Assembly: GCA_003233115.1 (NCBI GenBank)
Contig: QIKV01000155.1
Span: forward strand, 1-54,173
DNA from: Oceanospirillales bacterium
GTDB lineage: Bacteria; Pseudomonadota; Gammaproteobacteria; Xanthomonadales; SZUA-36
Reading direction: 5' to 3'
Length of the DNA: 54,173 bases
A model generated the notes under the pieces. That model did no database searches and was not told where the DNA came from. It saw nothing but the letters and a program-made list of their open reading frames with translations. The position numbers and the translations under genes were made by a program. Positions 7,550-18,013 of the stretch are shown in pieces. Position 1 is the stretch's first letter. Each line of letters opens with the position of its first letter.

Positions 7550-8458
7550 TCAGGATTTCCGGGCTACATAGGCGATATTTTCACCAAGATAGCCCCAATT
7601 CCCCGAGTAATAACAGACTAACAACGTCTCCTCGAATCCTGCTGACTGCAGTTCGTGCAGCAAATCCATACCAAAGTCGTAATAGCTCAGCACGCCCTCG
7701 TCGGAGAGAGGATCACCATGGTAACAGGGCTCCACGAGGTGTTTAATGTTGCCTGCCCCGTCAACCTCAGCCCGAATCCGGGTTTCCTGCCTGAAGCTGA
7801 ATGGCACACTGAGTATCAGCCGGCCACCACTGCAGAGCACCCGGGAAAATTCTCGCAACGCCGCACGATAATCTGCCACGTGCTCCAGCACATCAAAACA
7901 CAAAACAGACTCAAAGCTGCAGTCGTGGTAGGTTAATTGCGTTACATCTTCATTTCTGACCGGCACAGCGTGTGTTTGCACCGTGCTGCCAAGCTCATTC
8001 GGCGGCAGGAACTCGCTGGCGCTGAGCCTCGGGAAACGACCGGCAAGCTGTTGGTATACGGGAGACAACATCTCCGTCAGGTAAACCCGGTCTTGCAGAC
8101 CAGGTTCACAGAAGTACTCAAACAGGTGCAGACAACCGCGCCAACGGTTAATCAATTGACAGCGAGGACAAACCAGGGTCTCACGCCAGTTGACAACACC
8201 ACCGTCCCCGGCAGGCGCTACCTGGAAGTCAACCACCGTACTGCAGACATAACAATGGCCATTGAGTAAGCGAGTCGACTCTGGAATGCTGTGCATATCA
8301 GCATAGCAGGCCGAAAAGTACTCATGTACAGCGTTGATATCTTGCGTAAAAAAGAACGGTGCTGGCAGTCCGGACGGCAAGGTACGTGTGATTCTATGCC
8401 ACCAATCTGCCGATGCTGATAGCAGGGACCGTAACCTGAACTGCCGGTTTATTCCCAT
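7550..8458 (-). CDS. SAM-dependent methyltransferase with N-terminal zinc-ribbon-like cysteines
   Basis: 302 residues. The N-terminal third has two CxxC pairs, CYVC (69–72) and CPRC (97–100), which look like a zinc ribbon. The C-terminal part contains the methyltransferase motifs [20 protein letters not shown] and [17 protein letters not shown]. The usual glycine-rich motif I is poorly conserved ([14 protein letters not shown]). Zinc-ribbon methyltransferases of this kind often occur in polysaccharide clusters, but here the start codon lies inside the last codons of guaA (10-base overlap). It is therefore probably translated from the guaBA transcript. Substrate unknown. Confidence 0.75.
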   Translation of the reverse strand: MGINRQFRLRSLLSASADWWHRITRTLPSGLPAPFFFTQDINAVHEYFSACYADMHSIPESTRLLNGHCYVCSTVVDFQVAPAGDGGVVNWRETLVCPRCQLINRWRGCLHLFEYFCEPGLQDRVYLTEMLSPVYQQLAGRFPRLSASEFLPPNELGSTVQTHAVPVRNEDVTQLTYHDCSFESVLCFDVLEHVADYRAALREFSRVLCSGGRLILSVPFSFRQETRIRAEVDGAGNIKHLVEPCYHGDPLSDEGVLSYYDFGMDLLHELQSAGFEETLLVCYYSGNWGYLGENIAYVARKS

Positions 8459-10044
8459 TCAATGGTGGCGGGTGGCTTTCCAGATATATCATAAACTACT
8501 CTAGATATACCTGATATCTCATTGATTATCCTTAAAGATACCTTGTCAAGAAATTCATAAGGTAGCCGCGCCCAGATGGCGGTCATAAAATCGACCGTCT
8601 CGACGGCACGCAAAGCGACCACCCATTCATAGCGCCGCTGATCGCCGACCACACCCACCGATTTGACCGGCAGGAATACCGCGAATGCCTGGCTTACCTG
8701 GTCGTATAGGTCGTGCTTGCGTAATTCATCGATGAAAATGTGGTCAGCCTGCGCCAACGGCTCAAGGTATTCCTCACGCACTTCGCCGAGGATACGCACA
8801 GCGAGCCCCGGCCCGGGGAACGGGTGCCGGTAGACCATTTCCGGTGCCAGACCGAGTTGCATGCCGATGCGCCGCACCTCGTCCTTAAACAATTCGCGCA
8901 GCGGCTCGACCAGTGCCATCTGCATATCATCCGGCAGGCCGCCGACGTTGTGGTGTGACTTGATCACGTGTGCTTTGCCGGTGCGGCTACCGGCAGACTC
9001 GATCACATCCGGATAGATCGTGCCCTGCGCCAGCCACTTGACATGATCATCCGAGCGACTGCATGCTTTGGCCTGCTCTTCAAAGATATCGACGAACAGG
9101 TTGCCGATGACCTTGCGTTTGTGTTCCGGGTCCGCAATGCCCGCCAGGCCGGCAAGAAAACGCTCGCGGGCATCTACGCGAATGACATGCACGCCCATGT
9201 GGCGGTCAAACGTGTCCATCACCTGGTCGCCTTCCTGGTAGCGCAGCAGTCCGGTGTCCACGAATATACAGGTGAGTTGATCGCCGATAGCCTGGTGCAG
9301 CAAAACGGCCACCACGCTGGAATCAACACCGCCGGACAAGCCCAGCAGCACATGGTCGTCACCCACCTCGCGGCGCACGTGCGCGATAGCGTCTTCAATG
9401 ATGTTGGCAGCGGTCCAGCGCGCTTCACAGGCACAGATATCCAATACAAAGCGCCGCAGAATCGCCTCACCCTGACGGGTGTGGGTCACTTCAGGATGAA
9501 ACTGCACGCCGTAAAAATGCCGCGCCTCATCTGCAATCGCACACACGGGAGCGGATGCTGTGCGGGCAATCAACTCAAAACCTTGCGGCAGCGTGACCAC
9601 CTTGTCGCCGTGGCTCATCCACACGTCGAGCAGATCGTGCTTCCCGCCTGCCCCGCCCTGGTGGTCACTGATGCCATTGAACAACACCGACGTCTGCACC
9701 AGTTCTACTTGTGCATAACCGAATTCTTTTTCAGCGGAAGGCTCGACCATGCCACCCAACTGGGCTGCCATGGTATGCAGGCCGTAACAGATACCGAGAA
9801 CGGGTACCTGCAGTTCAAATACGCTAGCCGGGGCTGTGGGACTATCTGCTGTGGTCGCGGATTCCGGGCCGCCTGAAAGGATGATGCCACGCGGTTTGAA
9901 TTCAACTATCTCTTCCGCACTGACATCCCAGGGCCAGATTTCACAGTACACACCGATTTCACGCACACGGCGGGCAATCAGTTGGGTATATTGGGAACCA
10001 AAATCCAGTATCAGTACGCGATGCTGGTGAATGTCCTGCGTCAT
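8449..10044 (-). CDS. guaA: GMP synthase (glutamine-hydrolysing)
   Basis: 531 residues, normal length. It converts XMP to GMP with ATP and glutamine, the last step of GMP synthesis. The N-terminal class I glutamine amidotransferase has the triad Cys86 (in VLGICYGLH), His183 and Glu185 (in QFHPEVTH). The ATP pyrophosphatase domain has the P-loop SGGVDSS at 237–243. The C-terminal dimerisation domain ends with the canonical PPATIEWE. It follows guaB by 20 bases on the same strand, so the pair forms the usual guaBA operon, and a methyltransferase gene overlaps its end. Confidence 0.98.
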   Translation of the reverse strand: MTQDIHQHRVLILDFGSQYTQLIARRVREIGVYCEIWPWDVSAEEIVEFKPRGIILSGGPESATTADSPTAPASVFELQVPVLGICYGLHTMAAQLGGMVEPSAEKEFGYAQVELVQTSVLFNGISDHQGGAGGKHDLLDVWMSHGDKVVTLPQGFELIARTASAPVCAIADEARHFYGVQFHPEVTHTRQGEAILRRFVLDICACEARWTAANIIEDAIAHVRREVGDDHVLLGLSGGVDSSVVAVLLHQAIGDQLTCIFVDTGLLRYQEGDQVMDTFDRHMGVHVIRVDARERFLAGLAGIADPEHKRKVIGNLFVDIFEEQAKACSRSDDHVKWLAQGTIYPDVIESAGSRTGKAHVIKSHHNVGGLPDDMQMALVEPLRELFKDEVRRIGMQLGLAPEMVYRHPFPGPGLAVRILGEVREEYLEPLAQADHIFIDELRKHDLYDQVSQAFAVFLPVKSVGVVGDQRRYEWVVALRAVETVDFMTAIWARLPYEFLDKVSLRIINEISGISRVVYDISGKPPATIEWE

Positions 10045-10064
10045 AGGTGTCCCAGAGGCTAAAG

Positions 10065-11614
<1,550 letters not shown>

Positions 11615-11644
11615 ACTGTATTTGGCGCCCGGCAACACTCCCAA

Positions 11645-13354
11645 TCAGCGCTGCCACACCAACTCACCATCCAACCAGGTTTGCAGCACTTTTATCGACG
11701 GGATATCCGCTGCTTCCACCTGCATCACGTCTTGATCCAGGACAATAAAATCCGCCCGCTTGCCAGGCTCCAGCGAGCCGACACTCTTTTCCATAAAAGC
11801 GGCGTAGGCGGCATCGAGCGTAAAGCCGCGCACGGCTTCTTCACGGCTCAATCTTTGCTGCGGGTACCAACCGCCCGGCGGCCAGCCACTGATATCCTGC
11901 CGGGTCACGGCAGCGTAGATCCCCAGCATCGGGTTGACCTGTTCAACCGGAAAATCCGAACCCAGCGCCAATCGCGCACCAGTATCCAGCAAGGAACGCC
12001 AGGCATAAGCATATTGCACACGCTCCGGACCCAGACGCTCCTCGGCCCAGTACATATCACTGGTCGCATGGGTGGGTTGCACTGAAGCAATGATACCCAG
12101 TTGCGCAAACCTCGGGATATCGGTGCGGGTCAATACCTGTGCATGCTCAATGCGGTGGCGCCCGGGGTTATCCGGATACCGCTGTATCGCGGCCTCCAAT
12201 GCATCCAGTGCCACCCGGTTGCCGCGATCACCAATGGCGTGTATGCCGACCTGAAATCCGCATGCCAGGGCCTTGTCGATCATGGCTTCCAGTTCTTCAG
12301 CTTGCACGAACAGGAGGCCCGAATTTCCGGGATCATCGGTATAATCAGCCAGCAATGCCGCCCCGCGACTTCCCAGTGCACCATCGATATAGAGCTTTAC
12401 CGAGCGCATGAATAAACGTCCCGAGGGGTCACTTACAGCACCGTTTTCACATAACCAGTCCAGTGTTTTACCAGCGCCGTCAGTCATCGCGTAGACGCGT
12501 GTCGGGAACTGCCCGTCCCTGATTCGTTGCCGGTACAAATCCAGCACCTGCCGGCTGATACCCGGATCGTGCACACCCGTCAGGCCAAGGCTGACCATGC
12601 GCTGCAATGCCAGGCCCAGGGATGCCTGTAACAAGGCCGGCGAAATCTCCGGCACGGCTTTTTGTACCAGTGCCATCGCGCCATCCACCAGCACGCCACT
12701 GGCCTGTCCGTTTTCATCGCGGTAAATAAAACCGCCTTTGGGTTGCCAGTCGCCCGACAAATCCCGGTCTGCCATGGCCAGTGCGGCGCTATTGGCCCAG
12801 GCTGCGTGACCATCGATGCGCCGCAACCAGACCGGCCGGTCAGGAAATTCCCGGTCGAGGTCGGCACGGCTCGGAAACGCCTGCACCGGCCAGTCGTTCT
12901 GATCCCAGCCACGGCCCAGCAGCCAGTCACCTGCAGACAAATTGGCCTCGTGCTCATGTAGTTTGCGCATGATATCCTGCTTGCTGGTGGTGCCCTGCAA
13001 CTGCGCCTGGGTCAGGCTGACGGCCAGTCCGTACAGGTGGCCATGTGCATCAATCAGGCCGGGAATAATGGTCTTGCCACCCATGTCAACAGGCTTCGCT
13101 GCCGGAAACCTGTCGCGCATGGGCTTTTCGTTGCCGACAAATTTCAACGCCCCACTTTGATCAAATACCATTGAGTCTGCAGTCGAAAAACCGCGATCCA
13201 TGGTATAAATCTGCGCGTTGTAGATCAGTGTCAGCCCAGCTTGTTGCGGTTTGATTTGTGCGGGTGTGCCCGGCGGACCTACCTCTTTGCTGCAGGCTGT
13301 GCCAAACAGCAGCAACGAAAATAAAATTGATTTTCCAGTCATTTTTCCGATCAT
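11645..13354 (-). CDS. Exported lipoprotein amidohydrolase (YtcJ-like, amidohydrolase family 3)
   Basis: 569 residues. A lipoprotein signal is visible: a hydrophobic segment then LLFGTAC with the lipidation Cys21. The metal-dependent hydrolase signature PGLIDAHGHLYG (His104, His106) follows. Further metal-site motifs are QVGIHAIGDRGN, RHRIEHAQVL and GSDFPVE. Family members hydrolyse amides or N-formyl compounds, but the substrate cannot be predicted. It is probably attached to the envelope and faces the periplasm. It is divergent from xseA with a 59-base gap that must contain both promoters. It reads toward guaB but is likely a separate unit because guaB has its own -10 box. Confidence 0.88.
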   Translation of the reverse strand: MIGKMTGKSILFSLLLFGTACSKEVGPPGTPAQIKPQQAGLTLIYNAQIYTMDRGFSTADSMVFDQSGALKFVGNEKPMRDRFPAAKPVDMGGKTIIPGLIDAHGHLYGLAVSLTQAQLQGTTSKQDIMRKLHEHEANLSAGDWLLGRGWDQNDWPVQAFPSRADLDREFPDRPVWLRRIDGHAAWANSAALAMADRDLSGDWQPKGGFIYRDENGQASGVLVDGAMALVQKAVPEISPALLQASLGLALQRMVSLGLTGVHDPGISRQVLDLYRQRIRDGQFPTRVYAMTDGAGKTLDWLCENGAVSDPSGRLFMRSVKLYIDGALGSRGAALLADYTDDPGNSGLLFVQAEELEAMIDKALACGFQVGIHAIGDRGNRVALDALEAAIQRYPDNPGRHRIEHAQVLTRTDIPRFAQLGIIASVQPTHATSDMYWAEERLGPERVQYAYAWRSLLDTGARLALGSDFPVEQVNPMLGIYAAVTRQDISGWPPGGWYPQQRLSREEAVRGFTLDAAYAAFMEKSVGSLEPGKRADFIVLDQDVMQVEAADIPSIKVLQTWLDGELVWQR

Positions 13355-13413
13355 GAGTGGTTCTCGTTTGCATCAGACAGGACACGGGGCAGGCATAAGT
13401 TTATCATCTGTGC

Positions 13414-14709
13414 ATGGAATCCGAAGACCTTCCAACAGGCATTGTTTATTCACCAAGTGAACTGAACCACGAAGCCAGGATCCACCTGGAGGCCGGCTTT
13501 GGCCGGGTCTGGGTGGAGGGTGAAATTTCAAACCTCAGCCGCCCCGCTTCCGGGCACGTATACTTCTCACTGAAAGACGACAAGGCACAAATCAGTTGCG
13601 CCCTGTTTCGCTCCAATACCTACGGCCTGGGCTTTAAACCTGAAAACGGCATGCTGGTGCGGGCGCGCGGGCGGGTCAGCCTGTACGAGGCCCGTGGCAA
13701 TTACCAGTTGATTGCAGATTCGATGGTGCGGGCCGGTGAAGGTCTGCTGCGGGCGAAATTTGAATTACTTAAAAATAACCTCGAAGCGGAGGGCCTGTTC
13801 AGCGAGGCCAGCAAAAAGGCCCTGCCGCGCTTCCCGCTCCGCATCGCCGTGGTCACGTCCCCATCCGGTGCCGCACTGCGGGACATCCTGAATGTATTGC
13901 AGCGGCGCTGGCCACTGGCACAGGTGCGTGTCTACGGGGTTCCGGTGCAGGGTGATAACGCTGCACCGGCCATTGCCGGCGCGCTGGCTGCAGCCAATCG
14001 ACACGGCTGGGCAGAGCTGATCGTAGCCGGCCGGGGCGGCGGCTCACTGGAAGACCTGTGGGCCTTTAACGAAGAGGTTGTTGCGAGGGCTGTCTTCGCT
14101 TCAGAATTGCCGGTCGTTTCCGCAGTCGGGCATGAAATTGATTTCAGCATCAGCGACTTTGTCGCCGACCTGAGGGCACCTACGCCATCCGCTGCGGCGG
14201 AGCTGATTTCGCCCGACCAACGCGCTCTGAAGCAATCCCTGGCAGCACTGGATAACCGCTTGTTGCAACGCATACAGTACCTCATGCAACGCTCATCCCA
14301 GCGCCTGGATCACCTGGCCCACCGCCTGCAGCAACAACACCCGGGACAGCGTTTGTTACAGCACCGCAAACTGCTGCAACAAGCCAGACAGCGCCTGCAA
14401 CTTGCCGGCAAACGCATCGTGCCGGAGCGCCGCCGGCACCTGCAGGATATGTACCAGCACCGCATACTGCCCGCCGCCAGGCGCATGCTGGCAGAGCGCC
14501 GGCGCATGCTGCAGGATCTGGTGCGCACGCTGAACGCCGTCAGCCCCCTGCCAACACTTGCGCGCGGTTATGCCATTGTTACCGATGCTGAATCGGGACA
14601 TTCAATTAGTTCCGTAGAGAACGTTAAACCCGGGCAAGCGCTGCTAACCCAGCTTACAGACGGACGAATCCGTTCAACCACGGAAGAAACCGACGATACA
14701 CCACCATAG
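13414..14709 (+). CDS. xseA: Exodeoxyribonuclease VII large subunit
   Basis: 431 residues, normal for XseA, the large subunit of the single-strand DNA exonuclease. The N-terminal OB-fold is visible (VWVEGEISNLSRPASGHVYF, then the LKDDKAQISCALF strand). The catalytic core contains VVTSPSGAALRDIL, AGRGGGSLEDLW and SAVGHEIDFSISDFVADLRAPTPSAAAE. A long Gln/Arg/Leu-rich coiled coil (about 270–390) and a short C-terminal strand region (ARGYAIVTDAE) follow. The small subunit xseB is not in this window. The gene is divergent from the amidohydrolase. Confidence 0.97.
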   Translation: MESEDLPTGIVYSPSELNHEARIHLEAGFGRVWVEGEISNLSRPASGHVYFSLKDDKAQISCALFRSNTYGLGFKPENGMLVRARGRVSLYEARGNYQLIADSMVRAGEGLLRAKFELLKNNLEAEGLFSEASKKALPRFPLRIAVVTSPSGAALRDILNVLQRRWPLAQVRVYGVPVQGDNAAPAIAGALAAANRHGWAELIVAGRGGGSLEDLWAFNEEVVARAVFASELPVVSAVGHEIDFSISDFVADLRAPTPSAAAELISPDQRALKQSLAALDNRLLQRIQYLMQRSSQRLDHLAHRLQQQHPGQRLLQHRKLLQQARQRLQLAGKRIVPERRRHLQDMYQHRILPAARRMLAERRRMLQDLVRTLNAVSPLPTLARGYAIVTDAESGHSISSVENVKPGQALLTQLTDGRIRSTTEETDDTPP

Positions 14710-14713
14710 GATG

Positions 14714-14730
14714 GACCAGCTTGGCTGGTC
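14714..14730 (+). terminator. Hairpin just after xseA
   Basis: GACCAGC and GCTGGTC form a perfect 7-base stem with a TTG loop, five bases after the xseA stop. No T-run follows, so it may be a 3'-end stabiliser rather than an intrinsic terminator. Confidence 0.35.
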
Positions 14731-14772
14731 GTGATTGAGCAGCAACCAGAATCCACAGCCCCAAGTGGGGAC

Positions 14773-14902
14773 AGGGTGGTACCTGCCCTCTGAGACCTTA
14801 AAAAACAGGGAGGAGGTGAGACCGGGAACCGGTCGAGAGGCTGGCCTGGGCCACGTCTTTTACAGAGCCTCCAGGGAGGGATTCGCGGCCTCACCTTCTC
14901 CC
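14773..14902 (+). repeat. Structured leader element before the VWA gene (repeat copy A)
   Basis: This non-coding stretch is full of nested inverted repeats. AGGGTGG/CTGCCCT forms a hairpin at 14773–14789. An outer stem pairs 14808–14823 with 14887–14902 (13 paired bases with one G·U, then an A/C mismatch and two more pairs). Inside, CCGG-GAA-CCGG and GAGGCT/AGCCTC form further stems. A 30-base segment at 14825–14854 matches 27 of 30 bases of a segment at 16738–16767 after the VWA gene. The plus strand also has ACAGGGAGGAGG. It lies in the presumed 5' leader of the VWA lipoprotein mRNA. Its function is unknown. Confidence 0.6.
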
Positions 14903-14984
14903 TCCTTTGATAAACCCTTTTTACGCCTGCCTGCGTATTAACCCGGTACGCAATAAAGTTTTTCATCAACCAGGAGTAAGAAAT

Positions 14985-16718
14985 ATGCATTTCAAGACAT
15001 TTCCAGTCGTACTTGTCATGGCCACACTGGCTGCCTGTGCCGTCAATGAAAACGAACAGCAGGCTGCCGGGGCTGAACCCGCATTGAATGTTCACAGTGC
15101 GCCCAAGGAGAGCGCCATCGTCACTGTGCCGATGTCCGCTGACAGCTATAAAGTGAAGGTGGAACCTGGCACGCCTGGGAAAGCCGGTCTCAGCCCAATG
15201 CAACTGCCAGCAAGCAGAGCATTTATCTCAACCAATGCAGTTCAGAATTACATCCGCTATCCTGGCGAGCCCCTGTACCGCGAGAGCTATCAACATTTTG
15301 AGAGCCAGCAGGTCATGCGGGTGACCAGCGACCCGGTATCAACCTTCTCCATTGATGTGGATACCGGTGCCTACACCAATATGCGCCGCTGGCTGGACCG
15401 GGGCCAGTTGCCACCGCAAGATGCGGTCCGGGTCGAGGAATTTGTCAATTACTTTGACTACGACTACCCGTTGCCGGAGGACCGCCAAACCCCTTTCCGG
15501 GTCAGCACTGAAATCGCAGCGACACCGTGGAACCCGGACACCCGCTTGCTGCGCATAGGCATCCAGGGCTACAAGGTACCGCAGGCACAACTGCCGGCAT
15601 CGAACCTGGTGTTTCTGATCGATGTTTCCGGCTCGATGAACACCGCTGACAAGTTGCCGCTGCTACAACAAGCTCTGACACTGCTGGTCAACCAGTTGGG
15701 TGCACGTGACCGTATCAGCATGGTCGTTTACGCCGGTGCATCCGGGGTCGTGTTGCCACCCACCGCCGGTGACCACAAGGCCGATATCCTGGCGGCACTG
15801 CAGCAGTTACGCGCTGGCGGCTCTACCAATGGCGCGGCTGGTATCCGCCTGGCCTACCAGTTGGCGCAACAGAACTACATCCCCGCCGGGGTTAACCGCG
15901 TTATCCTGGCAACCGATGGTGACTTCAATGTCGGACTGGCCAGCACGCAAGAACTGCTTGACCTGATTCAGCGCAAACGCAAGACCGGTATAGCCCTGAC
16001 CACCCTGGGTTTTGGCAGCGGCAACTACAACGACCACCTGCTGGAGCAGCTGGCCGATGAAGGCAATGGCAACTATGCCTATATCGACCGCCTCAACGAG
16101 GCGCGCAAGGTTCTGTCTGAAGAACTTTCCGCAACGCTGCTGACGATTGCCAAAGATGTCAAAATCCAGATTGAATTCAATCCGGCAAGGGTTGCCGAAT
16201 ACCGCCTGATCGGCTATGAAAACCGCGCATTGAACGAGGAAGACTTTGCCAACGACAAGGTCGACGCCGGTGATATCGGTGCCGGGCACCGGGTGACCGC
16301 GCTGTATGAAATCAGCCTGGTCGGCGCCGGCGGTCAGCGTTTGCCGCCACGCCGCTATCAAGCCGATACCGCTAGCGCACGCAGCAGTCAGTCCTTCAAC
16401 CAGGAACTGGCGTACTTGCGTATCCGCTATAAATTACCCGGCGAGTCAATATCCAAATTGATCGAGTCACCCGTCATGGACAGCGGCAGCAACGCACGCG
16501 GTAGTGACAGCTTTAATTTCGCAGCATCCGTGGCGGCTTTCGGACAGAAGTTACGGGGTGGCAAGTACCTCGAATCCTTCAGCTTCACTGACATCGCACA
16601 ACTGGCCCGCCGGTCACGGGGCGATGATCCGCTTGGATACCGCAGCGAGTTCATGCAATTGGTCAGCCTGGCTGGAACGCTGGATAAAACCAACCCTGTC
16701 GCAAAACGGGATAGGTAG
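14985..16718 (+). CDS. VWA-domain lipoprotein of the YfbK type
   Basis: 577 residues from ATG 14985, chosen because AGGAG lies nine bases upstream and the first residues MHFKTFPVVLVMATLAAC form a lipoprotein signal with the lipidation Cys in LAAC. A longer open frame starts at 14907. A middle VWA domain has the MIDAS motif DVSGSM (Asp213, Ser215, Ser217) and a later ATDGD (Asp311). The N-terminal part contains VSTFSIDVDTGAYTNMRRWL and the C-terminal part LGYRSEFMQLVSLA, both typical of YfbK-like proteins. It likely binds a metal-dependent protein partner at the membrane; the partner is unknown. An ECF sigma factor gene follows, and related structured repeats lie on both sides. Confidence 0.9.
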   Translation: MHFKTFPVVLVMATLAACAVNENEQQAAGAEPALNVHSAPKESAIVTVPMSADSYKVKVEPGTPGKAGLSPMQLPASRAFISTNAVQNYIRYPGEPLYRESYQHFESQQVMRVTSDPVSTFSIDVDTGAYTNMRRWLDRGQLPPQDAVRVEEFVNYFDYDYPLPEDRQTPFRVSTEIAATPWNPDTRLLRIGIQGYKVPQAQLPASNLVFLIDVSGSMNTADKLPLLQQALTLLVNQLGARDRISMVVYAGASGVVLPPTAGDHKADILAALQQLRAGGSTNGAAGIRLAYQLAQQNYIPAGVNRVILATDGDFNVGLASTQELLDLIQRKRKTGIALTTLGFGSGNYNDHLLEQLADEGNGNYAYIDRLNEARKVLSEELSATLLTIAKDVKIQIEFNPARVAEYRLIGYENRALNEEDFANDKVDAGDIGAGHRVTALYEISLVGAGGQRLPPRRYQADTASARSSQSFNQELAYLRIRYKLPGESISKLIESPVMDSGSNARGSDSFNFAASVAAFGQKLRGGKYLESFSFTDIAQLARRSRGDDPLGYRSEFMQLVSLAGTLDKTNPVAKRDR

Positions 16719-16723
16719 GAGGG

Positions 16724-16786
16724 CCAGGGTACAGCCTGGAACCGGTCGAGCGGCAGGCCTGGTCCACCAACCCGGCTTGGCCTGCC
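16724..16786 (+). repeat. Structured element before the ECF sigma gene (repeat copy B)
   Basis: CCAGG/CCTGG forms a hairpin at 16724–16739. The perfect 8-base stem GGCAGGCC/GGCCTGCC pairs 16752–16759 with 16779–16786. Positions 16738–16767 match the segment at 14825–14854 in 27 of 30 bases. The stem that follows the shared CCGGTCGAG differs in both arms between the two copies, as if the structure rather than the sequence is kept. No clear ribosome-binding site is seen before the sigma gene at 16812, so the element could affect its translation. Confidence 0.6.
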
Positions 16787-16811
16787 AGCCCGGATCAGCT
16801 ACGCTGCCTGT

Positions 16812-17342
16812 ATGCGTGAGACAACTGACGAGCAACTGATGCAACACTACGCACAGGGAAATGCAGCGGCATTTAATCAGCTTTATGCCCGGCACCGTGG
16901 CGCCCTGTACCGTTACTTCAGGCGCCAGGTCAAAGATGCGGCCACAGCCAACGACCTGTATCAGGGCGTGTGGGAAAAGGTCATCCGCAGCAGGCGGAAA
17001 TACCGCGCTTCATCACCCTTTAGTGCCTGGCTGTTCCGCATTGCCCACAACCACCTGGTCGACCACTACCGGCGCAGCAGACCAGCGACCGCTACTGAAA
17101 TGGATTCACTGTCCGACCAACAGCCTGAACCGGCACAACACGCCATTGACGGGCAACAAAGGCAATACTTGCGGGAAAATATTGCCGCACTGCCCCCGGA
17201 GCAAAGAAATGCGCTGCTGCTGAAACTTGAAACCGGCCTGAAAATGGAGGAAATTGCCAGTGTTACCGGGGCCAGCAGGGAAACCGTCAAAAGCCGCCTG
17301 CGCTACGCGGTCAACAAACTCAAACAAGGCCTGGCGGAATGA
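16812..17342 (+). CDS. ECF-family RNA polymerase sigma factor
   Basis: 176 residues. Sigma region 2 is visible at about 20–87 (FNQLYARHRGALYRYFRR, DLYQGVWEKVI, FSAWLFRIAHNHLVDHYRR). Region 4 is at about 119–174 (LPPEQRNALLLKLETGLKMEE, GASRETVKSRLRYAVNKLK). ECF sigma factors switch on small regulons when released from a membrane anti-sigma factor. The next gene overlaps it by four bases (ATGA) and encodes a one-helix membrane protein, the expected anti-sigma partner. The upstream VWA lipoprotein probably belongs to the same regulatory unit. No target promoters are identifiable. Confidence 0.9.
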   Translation: MRETTDEQLMQHYAQGNAAAFNQLYARHRGALYRYFRRQVKDAATANDLYQGVWEKVIRSRRKYRASSPFSAWLFRIAHNHLVDHYRRSRPATATEMDSLSDQQPEPAQHAIDGQQRQYLRENIAALPPEQRNALLLKLETGLKMEEIASVTGASRETVKSRLRYAVNKLKQGLAE

Positions 17343-18013
17343 ACGGCATGAAAAAAGATACTCCGCACGACAAGTCCCAAAATAGCAATCTGGCGGATGA
17401 CCTGGCAACGCTCGGTCAGGCTTATCAGCAACTGAAGTCTGAAGAACCACCGGAACTGCTGGATCAGGCCGTACTGAGCAGCGCCCACCGGGCCGTTGAG
17501 AAAAAAGCCGGCTGGATGGATTTCGGCTGGACACACGGGCTCACAACGGCAGCAGTCGTGGTACTGGCACTAACCATTATCCTGACGCAACGCCAACCCC
17601 CGGTCCCTGCAAGCGTCAGCAGCAAAACCACTGGACTTGCATCCCCTGCACCTGCACCTGTACCTGCATCAGAATCAGAATTTAAATCAGAATTAAAATT
17701 GGAACCAGGCGGACTGACACGCAAGCTGCGTAGCGCAGAACCGGGATACAGCAACGATCAGTATAAGGAATCCCGCACTGAACCCGACAGCCTGAGACAG
17801 GCCATGCCGGCTGCGAGCACACTGGGGGAGGCCATGCCCGAGGCGCAGAAGCCCGCCAAAGCCATGGCCACAGACCTGGCAGCAGCCAGAGACGTACAAC
17901 TGCAAATTATCCTGGAGCTTAAACGCGCCGGCGATGACCGGTGGAAAGCTGCCTTGAAGGCGTTTATAGAACGCTACCCTGATTACCCGCTGCCGGATGA
18001 ACTCAAGAACTGA
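17339..18013 (+). CDS. Single-pass membrane protein, probable anti-sigma factor
   Basis: 224 residues, translationally coupled to the sigma gene by a 4-base overlap. A cytoplasmic N-terminus of about 60 residues contains YQQLKSEEPPELLDQAVLSSAHRAV. One membrane helix follows at about 66–83 (HGLTTAAVVVLALTIILT). Then comes a long Pro/Ala/Ser- and Glu-rich periplasmic segment with low-complexity PAPAPVPAS. It ends in a short conserved-looking domain (ILELKRAGDDRWKAALKAFIERYPDYPLPDELK). No zinc-type HxxxCxxC motif is present. An anti-sigma role is inferred from position and topology. A nearby ATG at 17348 is an alternative start. Confidence 0.7.
   Translation: MNGMKKDTPHDKSQNSNLADDLATLGQAYQQLKSEEPPELLDQAVLSSAHRAVEKKAGWMDFGWTHGLTTAAVVVLALTIILTQRQPPVPASVSSKTTGLASPAPAPVPASESEFKSELKLEPGGLTRKLRSAEPGYSNDQYKESRTEPDSLRQAMPAASTLGEAMPEAQKPAKAMATDLAAARDVQLQIILELKRAGDDRWKAALKAFIERYPDYPLPDELKN

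Noticed and set aside
8968..9876. A 302-codon open frame antisense to guaA
   Set aside because: It lies entirely opposite a well-conserved gene, has low-complexity His/Gln-rich translation and no recognisable motif. It is a by-product of codon use on the other strand.
14735..14941. Short open frame before the VWA gene
   Set aside because: It runs through the inverted repeats of the leader element, and its translation has no hydrophobic core or motif; the region is better explained as structured RNA.
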